Source of the DNA: CAWARU01 sp963784575
GTDB lineage: Bacteria; Pseudomonadota; Gammaproteobacteria; UBA6186; Azoamicaceae
Assembly: GCA_963784575.1 (NCBI GenBank)
Contig: CAWARU010000001.1
Span: 2,666,001-2,730,000 of the forward strand
Length of the DNA: 64,000 nt
Direction: 5' to 3'
The notes beneath the pieces were generated by a model. It did not search any database, had not been told where the DNA came from, and saw only the letters and a program-made list of their open reading frames with translations. The first letter of the stretch is position 1. Each line of letters starts with the position of its first letter. Shown piece by piece: positions 50,937 to 59,371 of the stretch. Made by a program: the position numbers and the translations under genes.

Positions 50937-51707
50937 ATGACAAAATTTATCGGCAGGGAAGAAGAACTTGCAACACTAAGGGGAATATTGAAAAAGTCTA
51001 CTGCAAGTTTGATTGTTGTAAAAGGAAGGCGGCGAATTGGCAAAAGTCGTTTATTAGAAGAATTTGCTCGTTCTATAGATACTTCGTTTACTTTTTCTGG
51101 TCTTGCGCCCACCGAAGTTACAACCGCACAATCTCAACGGGAAGAGTTTTCAAGCCAATTCGAAAAACAATTTAGAGAATCTCCTTCAAATAAAGAAAAT
51201 TGGCATGATTTGTTTTGGGATTTGGCACAGCATTCCAAACAGGGAAGAGTGCTGATCATTTTAGATGAAATTACTTGGATGGGAGACTGTGATCCTGATT
51301 TTCTTGGAAAATTAAAGAATGCCTGGGATTTATATTTCAAAAAGAATGATCAATTAATATTAGCAATATGTGGTTCCTCTTCTGCATGGATTGATGAAAA
51401 TATTTTAAGTAGTACTGGGTTTCTCGGTAGAATCTCTCTTACATTGACATTAAGAGAATTGCCACTCTATGATTGCGCAGAATTTTGGAACCAAGAAAAG
51501 GAACGCACTTCTTCTTATGAAAAGTTAAAAGTATTAGCAGTATTGGGCGGTATTCCAAGGTATTTGGAGCATATAGATCCAGTTCTTTCTGCTGAAGATA
51601 ATTTGCGCCATATGTGTTTTACTGAAAATGGAATCTTATTTGATGAATTCGAAAAGATTTTTTCTAATATTATTGATCTAAATCAATTTTTAGAAAGGAA
51701 GCAGTGA
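50937..51707 (+). CDS. AAA ATPase of the archaeal-type ATPase/DUF234 family, C-terminally truncated
   Basis: The 256-residue protein opens MTKFIGREEELATL, with Walker A KGRRRIGKSRLL (about residue 26) and Walker B VLIILDEITWMG (about 104), then CGSSSAWI and the LRELPLYDCAEFW and LAVLGGIPRYLEHI motifs. Family members are usually 430-480 residues with a C-terminal winged-helix/nuclease-like DUF234 domain. Here the frame stops right after the ATPase region (LNQFLERKQ), and the following 367 bp (51708-52074) do not contain the rest. It is probably a truncated, non-functional gene. Confidence 0.75.
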   Translation: MTKFIGREEELATLRGILKKSTASLIVVKGRRRIGKSRLLEEFARSIDTSFTFSGLAPTEVTTAQSQREEFSSQFEKQFRESPSNKENWHDLFWDLAQHSKQGRVLIILDEITWMGDCDPDFLGKLKNAWDLYFKKNDQLILAICGSSSAWIDENILSSTGFLGRISLTLTLRELPLYDCAEFWNQEKERTSSYEKLKVLAVLGGIPRYLEHIDPVLSAEDNLRHMCFTENGILFDEFEKIFSNIIDLNQFLERKQ

Positions 51708-52074
51708 GAGGGTCAATAATCTAGAATGCTTGAATTGCTTTAATTCTATCAACAGCAGGAGCTGCACTGTTAAACTGCAAAAACTAAGAACGACAATTGA
51801 CTAAAATAAGTCGCTTGGACTCGGTCAATGCAGAAATGATGTCAATGACTACAAACCATCACTTATTGTTATGAATTGTGCGTCGAATAATGCATCCGTT
51901 TGCAATGCTGTTTGTTTTAAAACTAAATTATTTTTTAACCCAACTTCTTTAATTCATGGTGCCGTGGACGCCATTTACAAGGGTGATTGTATCAGATCCG
52001 GGTTTTTGACATTATTGCAACTTGGATTCAAATCAGGTTACAGTTTTTAGTTAGGAACTATTTTGGGGGAATTT
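51708..52074. other. Gene-free gap with a possible promoter
   Basis: No coding frame is evident. TTGACA at 52006-52011 could be a -35 element for the SRPBCC gene, but the -10 region is weak. GGGGGAA stands just before the ATG at 52075. Confidence 0.4.
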
Positions 52075-52503
52075 ATGGTAGACATTCTTCATAGAGTTGG
52101 AATAAAGGCCGATCCAAAGGTGGTATTTGATGCATTAACTACAATTGAAGGGCTTTCTAAATGGTGGGTAGTGAATACAACAGGAAATCCTAAACTGGGC
52201 GGAATAATTAATTTTGATTTTTGCGAAATGAAGGTTGTAGAGCTTATTCAAAATAAATTGGTGAAATGGCAATGTGTGAGCGGACCAAAAGAATGGTTGA
52301 ATACTGAAATAACCTTCGAATTAGAGGATAAAGACCAACAAACCTTCATCCTTTTTAAGCATGCAAAATGGCAAAAGCCTGTTGAATTTATGCATCATTG
52401 CAGTACCAAATGGGCAATTTTTTTATTGAGTCTTAAGAGTTGGTTAGAACGTGAAGAGGGTAGACCTTATCCCTACGATGTAAAAATTCATATGGGTGAT
52501 TAG
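52075..52503 (+). CDS. SRPBCC / AHSA1-like domain protein
   Basis: The 142-residue protein begins MVDILHRVGIKADPKVVFDALTTIEGLSKWW, the standard start of the AHSA1/START-like SRPBCC family, and ends with a long C-terminal helix (FLLSLKSWLEREEGRPYPYD). The fold makes a deep hydrophobic ligand pocket; in bacteria functions range from stress-related ligand binding to polyketide cyclisation, so no specific role is assigned. The ATG at 52075 follows GGGGGAA and is preferred over the upstream in-frame codon at 52063. Confidence 0.85.
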   Translation: MVDILHRVGIKADPKVVFDALTTIEGLSKWWVVNTTGNPKLGGIINFDFCEMKVVELIQNKLVKWQCVSGPKEWLNTEITFELEDKDQQTFILFKHAKWQKPVEFMHHCSTKWAIFLLSLKSWLEREEGRPYPYDVKIHMGD

Positions 52504-52839
52504 TGTCACAGTGGGGTCAATCAATCTTTGTTATCAGATCTAAGGGAAACATTATGAGTACCGATGCTAACACGCTATATAATTTTGTAAGATCTTCGTG
52601 AATTCGTTTTTCTTGCATTTTTTTCAGAATAGTCGATGGAATCAGTCATCTCATTTACCTCTAACAATATTTGGACTATTATGACACTTCTTCTTTATGG
52701 TAGATCAAGAATAAAGAATCATGTAAAATAATCGTATTTGAAATATGGTTCAATGCTCAATGCAATTTAAATAACCTAAGGGTGCTGCAGAAAGTTTTGA
52801 TATCTTAGATAACTTTATTAAATATTTGGAGAAATATAT
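52504..52839. other. Gap with a short gene remnant
   Basis: A 15-codon frame at about 52555 (MSTDANTLYNFVRSS) follows a good GGGAAAC ribosome site and may be the cut-off start of a lost gene. Nothing else is gene-like here. Confidence 0.3.
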
Positions 52840-53547
52840 ATGTCTGAAAGACGAGATAAAGTTTTTAGTGAAAAATCAAGAAAATCAATGGGGAACACAT
52901 TAGAACCCTCTAAAAGTGGCATTGATCCAATCTTTTTTTCTATATGGGAGGCTGCATCCAATGGAAATTTAGGAATGATAACGAATGTATTTGAAAAATT
53001 ATTAGAAAAAAATCTTCGCTTTGTACAAGAAAATATAGTGGGTTGTTATTGCGCAGTATATATGGCAGCTCAATATGGGCGTATACACGTCATTGATTTT
53101 TTACTAGAGAAGTCGGAAATTAAAAATCATTTTATTAAGCATGTTTCTGATCAGTATGATACGACATCGATATGTCCTTTACGCGCAGCAGCTGTAAAAG
53201 GCTGGACGGAGATTGTCGAGCGACTTGTCCAGGTACTGGTAGAAAATAATGTTCAAGTGCCTGTTGATATTGTTATTGAAAGAAAAGGGGTGAGTGAAAA
53301 AGTTGCGAGTCTTGCAGAAAAAATTAAAAAGCTTCAGCCTAAGCCCGGTTCTAGATCGGCTGAATTTCCAGATATCAATGCTGCAACGGGAAGAAAACCC
53401 TACTTACCCAGCAGCAGAGCACGTGAGCATTCGAACCACTTAGAAGTTCCTGTCACGAAGTTTCTTCGAGCTACTGTCTCTGATCCACCTACTGGGGTGA
53501 GATTTCCTAAAATAATGCTAAATTCTAAGAGTGTCCCCAAAATTTGA
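52840..53547 (+). CDS. Short ankyrin-like protein, putative effector
   Basis: The 235-residue protein has two or three ankyrin-like units at about residues 30-130 (SIWEAASNGNLGMITNVFEKLL; AVYMAAQYGRIHVIDFLLEKS; PLRAAAVKGWTEIVERLVQVL). The charged N-terminus and a C-terminal Ser/Arg/Pro-rich tail are unstructured. GGAG precedes the ATG at a normal distance. No signal peptide or catalytic motif is visible. Confidence 0.65.
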   Translation: MSERRDKVFSEKSRKSMGNTLEPSKSGIDPIFFSIWEAASNGNLGMITNVFEKLLEKNLRFVQENIVGCYCAVYMAAQYGRIHVIDFLLEKSEIKNHFIKHVSDQYDTTSICPLRAAAVKGWTEIVERLVQVLVENNVQVPVDIVIERKGVSEKVASLAEKIKKLQPKPGSRSAEFPDINAATGRKPYLPSSRAREHSNHLEVPVTKFLRATVSDPPTGVRFPKIMLNSKSVPKI

Positions 53548-53602
53548 AGAACAAATACCGAAATCTAAGAGATTCCTGAGATTTTATCGTATTTGAAGAA
53601 CT

Positions 53603-53947
53603 TCAGGATGCCTTTTTTACAAACTCAGATTTTAATTTCATGGGACCTATGCCATCAATTTTACAATCAATATTATGGTCCCCTTCAACCAATCGGATAT
53701 TCTTTACTTTGGTTCCTACTTTTACAACCGATGAGGAACCTTTAACCTTCAAATCCTTTATGATAGTAACTGAATCACCCTCTTGCAGAATGGTACCATG
53801 AGCATCCTTCACAACTAAGTCATGTTCTGTAACAGTGTCTTGCTTCTCACCTGACCATTCATGCGCACATTCAGGGCACACAAATAATTCACGGTCCATG
53901 TAGGTGTATTCGGAGCCGCATTGGGGACAGCTTGGTAAAGTGCTCAT
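53603..53947 (-). CDS. yjdM: PhnA-like zinc-ribbon protein (YjdM)
   Basis: The 114-residue protein starts with a zinc ribbon (CPQCGSEYTYMDRELFVCPECAHEW) and continues with the PhnA domain (VVKDAHGTILQEGDSVTIIKDLKVKG, then IRLVEGDHNIDCKIDG and GPMKLKSEFVKK). This matches the YjdM/PhnA family in length and order. The family was named after the phosphonate locus but has no established role in phosphonate breakdown. It stands alone here, facing the ankyrin gene. Confidence 0.93.
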   Translation of the reverse strand: MSTLPSCPQCGSEYTYMDRELFVCPECAHEWSGEKQDTVTEHDLVVKDAHGTILQEGDSVTIIKDLKVKGSSSVVKVGTKVKNIRLVEGDHNIDCKIDGIGPMKLKSEFVKKAS

Positions 53948-54029
53948 AGAGCTTTCTCCAATATAGGAATAGTAAGAGATAGGGGCTAGGCTATATTACT
54001 CTCTCTTAGCTCTTGTGACCAATTTTCCG

Positions 54030-54578
54030 CTAAGTCCACTCGATATTTTCAAAAGGATACCGGATTGCGATTAAGATAATGTCGATAATCCACCAAATTC
54101 CAAACCCGCCGCCGGTGATTAACTTGAGCAGACCCAAGCCTACATGACCCATGATGAAACGGTCAATTCCGAGCGTGCCAAAGAAAAACGACATGAGCAG
54201 CAAAAATATCCAATTGATTTTGAGAGTACCGGACATTTCCTGCACTTTATAGCTTGGTAAAGCAACATAGCTAAATGATGCGTTAGGTTTAGGGATCTCC
54301 TGCGCGGTTTGAGTCGTTTGGGTAGTTTGCGACGCCTGTGTCGTTTTACTGGGAACATACTCAACAAAATAAGGATTATCCACCCATTCGATGTTTTCAA
54401 AAGGATATCTTACTGTGATAAGTATGACATCTACCAACCACCATATACCAAAGCCGCCAAATGTGATGAGCTTTAATATTCCTAAAAAAACGTGACCCAT
54501 TAAAAAGCGATCGATTCCAAACCATCCGAGAAAGATGGAGAAGAATAAGATCATTATCCAATTAACTTTTCTGACCAT
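54030..54578 (-). CDS. Membrane protein with two tandem TM2 domains
   Basis: The 182-residue protein contains two copies of the TM2 domain, each with the GxxGIDRFxMGHVxLGxLKLIT signature and WWxxDxILI (residues 5-65 and 122-182). They are separated by a Thr/Gln-rich linker with TTQT repeats (about 75-95). The two copies are about 65-70% alike and end in the same YPFENIEW. TM2 proteins are small membrane proteins of unknown function; a two-domain form suggests recent internal duplication. Confidence 0.85.
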   Translation of the reverse strand: MVRKVNWIMILFFSIFLGWFGIDRFLMGHVFLGILKLITFGGFGIWWLVDVILITVRYPFENIEWVDNPYFVEYVPSKTTQASQTTQTTQTAQEIPKPNASFSYVALPSYKVQEMSGTLKINWIFLLLMSFFFGTLGIDRFIMGHVGLGLLKLITGGGFGIWWIIDIILIAIRYPFENIEWT

Positions 54579-54707
54579 GTATTTTCTCCGACTATACAGA
54601 ATAAAAAATTGTATTTCTAATATAAGTATATATCACCTTCAATAGAGCACCGAATAAATCGAGTTATACGAAGAAATACACGCATTTTAGAAATTCCTTC
54701 TAGCGAA

Positions 54708-54901
54708 CTAGCGAATTCTCTTTGCTTTAGTAGCTATTTCTTCATGTTCTTCATCAACGGCTGGAACTGTAGCAGCTGGATCTGCTTTTTTAAGATAAAA
54801 GGATAAGGATAAGATAGTATCATAACATTCCAATGAGATTTTGCAGGGATATATATTAGGAAATTCTATAGTTGTTGTATAATCACATTTTGTGAAGTTC
54901 T
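54708..54901 (-). pseudogene. Possible C-terminal remnant of a lost gene
   Basis: A reverse-strand frame without any start codon runs from 54901 to the stop at 54708 and encodes about 64 residues, ending DEEHEEIATKAKRIR. Its composition is protein-like (KKADPAATVPAVDEEHEE), but no family is recognised and it lacks a ribosome site. It may be the end of a decayed gene in the 54579-54985 gap; otherwise the gap is AT-rich and empty. Confidence 0.3.
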
Positions 54902-54985
54902 ACAGCTTTAGGTATGTATAGATTACAGATTAGGTATTTTTTTGGGTATTGTTTAGGTAATATAGAGATATTGTTTAGGTATTGT

Positions 54986-57301
54986 ATGGCTACAGCAATA
55001 AATCTAAAGAGCATATTTCCGGGTAGCAGTGAAATGGCCCAGCAAATGCGGGCTTTTGATTGGACTCGTAACGAGCTCGGTCCACCAGAAAATTGGCCGG
55101 AGGCTCTCAAAACCAGTGTTCGTATCATTCTTACGTCTCGGCACCCAATGTTCATATGGTGGGGAGATAAATTCATCAATCTACACAACGATGGCTACGC
55201 GAACTTCTTGCACAGCAAACATCCAGATGCACTTGGAAAACCGGCGTGTTTCGTATGGCCCGAAATTTGGCATGACCTTATTGTACCCAGAATTGAAGCA
55301 GTAAAACATCAGGATGGCGGTACATTTGAAGAATCAATGCCCTTCGTTAATCTTCGCCGAGGCTATCCAGAGCTTACCTACGCCACATTTTCTATCAGTC
55401 CGATCTTAAACGAAGAGGGTCAATTTGGGGGAATTTTATGTCCGGTTTCTGAAGAAACAGATCGTATTATTGGCCAGCGTCAAGTGGAATTATTGCGGCA
55501 GTTAGCAGCAAAAACACTTGGCACCCATAATCGAAAAGAAGCCTGTCGTTTGGCATCTGAAGCGCTGCAAACGAATACAGACGATATTCCATTTGCTTTG
55601 TTTTATGAGTTAAATATTAAAACAGGAGTTGCCACACTAGAGGCTGCTATGGGCGTTGCTCCCGGCACCAAATTAGCGCCAAAACAAATAAAAATCGATG
55701 AAGAATCGAGTGAATCGGTATGGCCTTTGAGTGAGGTCTTTACAAACAATGACTTGGTATTGGTTTCTGATTTGAAAACCGCATCTCTGCATCTTCCAAT
55801 CATGCGAGGGCAGTATCTAGGGCACTATCCGATCAACCAGGTTATAGCACTGCCGCTTTCACTTGGCGTTGAAGATCGAAAAGCTGCCTTAATTATTGGT
55901 TTAAGTCCGTTACGGCCGTGGGATGACAACTATCGAGAGTTTTTGCATTTGGTTTCTGCTGGGATATCGTCCGCCATACAAAATGCTGATGCCTATGAGG
56001 TATTGAAGCAGCGCGCTGGAGCATTGACTGAACCTGAACGTGCCAAGATTCCTTTTTGTTCAAATGACAGTCATGAATTTTGTACTCCGCTCACACTGAT
56101 TCTAGGACCACAGGAAGATATTTTGGCGGAAACAGAGGATTCGCATCAGCATGATGAGCGGCTAGAACTCATTCGCTGTAATGCGCTGCGGATGCAGAAA
56201 CTTGGGGAGCGAGCACTTCGTGAATCAGAAGTAAGCTTTCGTGCGCTGGTTTTGGCGAGCTCTGCCATGGTTTATCAAATGAACGCTGATTGGAGTGCAT
56301 TAATAGGTTTTAAGAGTAAGAACTCTTCCATTGACAATCCTAGGCTGCCCTGCAAAAATTGGTTAGAAATATACATCCCAAAGGATGAGCATAAGCGATT
56401 AATGGAGGCGATCAGTTCTGCTATCCATAACAAAAATGTTTATGAAAATGAGCATCGTTTTTTCAAAGCGGATGGCAGTGAAGGCTGGGTTTTTTCCTGT
56501 GCAGTGCCGCTCATGAACAGCAAAAATGAAATTGTCGAATGGTTTGGTGCGGCAACTGATATCACTGAGCGCAAATCTATCGAACAAGCATTCAAGGACA
56601 CGGCACGACGTAAAGATGAATTTCTGGCCATCTTATCACATGAATTACGTAATCCACTTTTTCCGCTCAAAAATGCCATTTTTTTGCTGCAGAATCGGGA
56701 AGATAACGACCCAGACCATCAGCAAAAGTTGATCCAAATGATGGAGCGTCAGGTGAATCATCTGGTTCGATTAGCGGATGATTTGTTGGACGTCGCGCGT
56801 GTCACTACTGGTAAAATTGAATTGCGCAAGGAACTTATCAGCCTTGTTGATGTTATTAACAATGCCATCGAAGCTGCAAATCCACTGATTGTATGCTCTC
56901 AACATAAATTATGTGTTTCATTGCCTTCAGAAGCTCTTATAGTAAATGCAGATATGGTTCGTATGACGCAAGTTTTTGTTAATTTGCTTAACAATGCGGT
57001 GAAGTTCACAAAGAAGCAGGGAATTATAACCATAACTGTTCATCGCGAAGATGAAACAGCGGTCGTCTCGATACGTGATAATGGTATCGGTATTTCCTCC
57101 ACTATGTTGCCTCAGATATTTGAAATGTTTACACAGGACAAAGGTACTCTTTGTGCCAACTATTCTGGTTTAGGCATAGGATTGTCGATGGTAAGTGAGC
57201 TTGTAAATTTGCATGGGGGTACCGTCACAGCCAATAGCGCTGGGTATGATCTGGGCAGCGAGTTTATTGTGAAGTTACCCTTATGGGTAGATGCTTCATA
57301 A
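54986..57301 (+). CDS. Sensor histidine kinase with PAS and GAF domains
   Basis: From ATG 54986 the 771-residue protein has an N-terminal PAS-type region (about 15-150, with GPPENWPEALK), a GAF domain (about 170-345), a vestigial first kinase dimerisation motif SHEFCTPLTLILGP (about 361), a PAS domain (about 415-545), a second H-box SHELRNPLFPLKN (about 551), N-box VFVNLLNNAVKFT, and G-boxes DNGIGI and GLGIGLSMV. Only the second H-box has the usual kinase domain after it. No membrane segment is visible, so it is likely a cytoplasmic sensor. It is followed 43 bp later by a receiver protein. Confidence 0.85.
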   Translation: MATAINLKSIFPGSSEMAQQMRAFDWTRNELGPPENWPEALKTSVRIILTSRHPMFIWWGDKFINLHNDGYANFLHSKHPDALGKPACFVWPEIWHDLIVPRIEAVKHQDGGTFEESMPFVNLRRGYPELTYATFSISPILNEEGQFGGILCPVSEETDRIIGQRQVELLRQLAAKTLGTHNRKEACRLASEALQTNTDDIPFALFYELNIKTGVATLEAAMGVAPGTKLAPKQIKIDEESSESVWPLSEVFTNNDLVLVSDLKTASLHLPIMRGQYLGHYPINQVIALPLSLGVEDRKAALIIGLSPLRPWDDNYREFLHLVSAGISSAIQNADAYEVLKQRAGALTEPERAKIPFCSNDSHEFCTPLTLILGPQEDILAETEDSHQHDERLELIRCNALRMQKLGERALRESEVSFRALVLASSAMVYQMNADWSALIGFKSKNSSIDNPRLPCKNWLEIYIPKDEHKRLMEAISSAIHNKNVYENEHRFFKADGSEGWVFSCAVPLMNSKNEIVEWFGAATDITERKSIEQAFKDTARRKDEFLAILSHELRNPLFPLKNAIFLLQNREDNDPDHQQKLIQMMERQVNHLVRLADDLLDVARVTTGKIELRKELISLVDVINNAIEAANPLIVCSQHKLCVSLPSEALIVNADMVRMTQVFVNLLNNAVKFTKKQGIITITVHREDETAVVSIRDNGIGISSTMLPQIFEMFTQDKGTLCANYSGLGIGLSMVSELVNLHGGTVTANSAGYDLGSEFIVKLPLWVDAS

Positions 57302-57344
57302 GTATTGATGTTTGAAAAAAAATTTATGAGGAAAAGAAAAACCT

Positions 57345-57740
57345 ATGCAGCAACAAGAAATATCTTTAGAGAAATTTCGAATCCTAATTGTGGATGACAA
57401 TGAAGATGTTACTACAAGTCTGGCTATGTTAATCAAATCTTATCGATTTACAGTTCAAGCGGTTAATAGCGGTAAGGCAGCTTTGGCCATCTTAGAGGAA
57501 TTTATGCCGCACATTATATTATTGGATATTGGCATGCCCGAAATGAATGGTTATGAGGTTGCTGAACGTATTCGTCAGAATCTAAATTATGCACATATAA
57601 AGCTCTTTGCCTTAACAGGCTGGGGACAAGACAGGGACCGCGCTAAATCATTAGCCTGCGGTTTCGATGCTCATCTGATTAAGCCAATGGATTTGGGAAT
57701 TTTAAAAACTCTATTACTCAATTCAATAAATCTAGAGTAA
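57345..57740 (+). CDS. Single-domain response regulator
   Basis: The 131-residue protein is a CheY-like receiver with acidic pair Asp17-Asp18, phosphoacceptor Asp61 in ILLDIGMP, LTGWG carrying the switch Thr, and LIKP lysine. There is no output domain. Its position right after the histidine kinase indicates a cognate pair; output would be through a further partner or phosphorelay. After its stop, 57741-57991 is AT-rich and empty. Confidence 0.93.
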   Translation: MQQQEISLEKFRILIVDDNEDVTTSLAMLIKSYRFTVQAVNSGKAALAILEEFMPHIILLDIGMPEMNGYEVAERIRQNLNYAHIKLFALTGWGQDRDRAKSLACGFDAHLIKPMDLGILKTLLLNSINLE

Positions 57741-57991
57741 TAGTCATAAGTCATAATAGGTATAAAATAGTAACTGTATAAAATAGTAGAACAGATAGTG
57801 GGTAGAGCTTTTTTTGTTGTATTATCACATTTTTTTCATTTTAATCATTTTAATTAGAGTTAGTTAGAATTAGTGAGTTGTAAAACTTGACTGTAATATA
57901 GAATCATGATACATTTAAATCTTTACTTTATTTATTGATATTACAATTATTGTTATAAAAATATTGTTATAAATTATGAGGAGATGTGTGT

Positions 57992-58801
57992 ATGTCTACA
58001 GAAAGTACGTTTATTGCTAAAATGGCAGATTTCATGGAAGCACTAGAACAAAGTAAACAAAGAGAAAGACCAGCCGATGTGCAGCGAGAGTATGATTTTT
58101 ATAATGAACAAGTGGCGAATATAAAAGAATTATCAGCGACTCAGGAGACATATCTAAACTCAAAAGCAGTTAGAAATAGAATTCTTCAGCAAGCAAAAAC
58201 ACTTGAGGAATTTCGCGCGGCACTCGATATTGCAGTTGCAGAATCATCCCCAGAGGTAGAGAAAGCCATGTATGACAGCCTTCTTCAGCTTAAAAATGGT
58301 AAAAAAATTGCAGAGCGGGTTGCTTGGAAGATCGCCTTTGAAAACTTGTCCCCTGCACTTGTGCTTGCCGGCATAAATTTGATTTCATTATTTGAGAATA
58401 ATTATTTTAGCGTTCTTAACGTTCTCTCTAATGGAAGTTTAAAACCAGATGACTTTAAATATGCAGAAGAAATTTATAAAAGTTTGGTTTTGCCTGCTAT
58501 TGGAAGCAATGACCATCTTAATATTTCTCGAGTTGAACTTGCATTGAATTCGATTAAGAATGGATTACCAGCAGAACTCATCGTGAGAGGAATTCGTTTA
58601 GGATTTAATGAAAAATTCATTAAAGATAAGCGATGGTATATGAAAGAAGATGATTATTTTTTTGATGCACTCGTTCTTGTACACAAAGGCCGAGTAAGTT
58701 TCGAAGATTCTGAATTCCTTATCAAGCATGGATATAAAACTATTGTATCTGGTAGAGGAAGCCACTATCGACACAATAAAAGCCATCAAGGCAAAATCTG
58801 A
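57992..58801 (+). CDS. Unknown helical protein, putative effector (N-terminal part)
   Basis: From ATG 57992 (AGGAG upstream) the frame encodes 269 residues that are mostly helical with no known domain. It ends in YKTIVSGRGSHYRHNKSHQGKI, which looks out of frame. The overlapping frame 58728-59351 reads on naturally: removing one A from the AAAA at 58736-58739 would give HGYKLLYLVEEATIDTIKAIKA. The whole protein would be about 450 residues. Function is unknown. Confidence 0.5.
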   Translation: MSTESTFIAKMADFMEALEQSKQRERPADVQREYDFYNEQVANIKELSATQETYLNSKAVRNRILQQAKTLEEFRAALDIAVAESSPEVEKAMYDSLLQLKNGKKIAERVAWKIAFENLSPALVLAGINLISLFENNYFSVLNVLSNGSLKPDDFKYAEEIYKSLVLPAIGSNDHLNISRVELALNSIKNGLPAELIVRGIRLGFNEKFIKDKRWYMKEDDYFFDALVLVHKGRVSFEDSEFLIKHGYKTIVSGRGSHYRHNKSHQGKI

Positions 58802-59351
58802 ACAATGCCCGTTAGATGAATATGATGTTACACAAATCGTTGGCAGAAAAGATGTTAAAGAGAGAATGGCTGTCACGCATATGCTTGCTGAAATGAATCG
58901 AGATGAGCGCCATTATTTTTCATGTGGGTTCTCCCCAGAAGAGGCCAGAGAATTAACTTCTAATGGAATCCCGTTTGAATATTATAATGATAGGAAATAT
59001 GGTATATTCACAATAAAGGGGTTCAAATTACTCTTTTTGAATCCTAAGTTGAGAGAGGAAATTTTACGGATATTGCCAGGAGAGTATCTGCCGGCAAAAT
59101 CTGCATCAGTGCAATCAAAAAGGTCAGCTGAAGTAATGGCGTCAGCACCGACACAAGTATCAAACCCAGCTGTAGAAGTGAATTCTAGTTCACAGCCTGT
59201 TTCTGTACCCGTACCGACTCCATCTGTTTCTGCACTAACCCAATATATGAATTTTACAACAAGAAGATTGGGAGTAAGAATATCTGCGGTGAATCCAGAA
59301 CTATATTCTAAGCTCATTAATGCAGGTCCAGCCTTTAAACGAAAAAACTGA
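58728..59351 (+). CDS. Continuation of the preceding unknown protein (shifted frame)
   Basis: The 207-codon frame begins in the overlap with the previous one and has no ribosome site of its own. It includes an EMNRDERHYFSCGFSPEEARELTSNGIPFEY region and a Ser/Val/Pro-rich stretch (about 145-170) before a short helical end. Together with 57992-58801 it probably formed one gene. The next large frame starts 20 bases after its stop. Confidence 0.45.
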   Translation: MDIKLLYLVEEATIDTIKAIKAKSEQCPLDEYDVTQIVGRKDVKERMAVTHMLAEMNRDERHYFSCGFSPEEARELTSNGIPFEYYNDRKYGIFTIKGFKLLFLNPKLREEILRILPGEYLPAKSASVQSKRSAEVMASAPTQVSNPAVEVNSSSQPVSVPVPTPSVSALTQYMNFTTRRLGVRISAVNPELYSKLINAGPAFKRKN

Positions 59352-59371
59352 TATAATGAGAATGGATGAAG

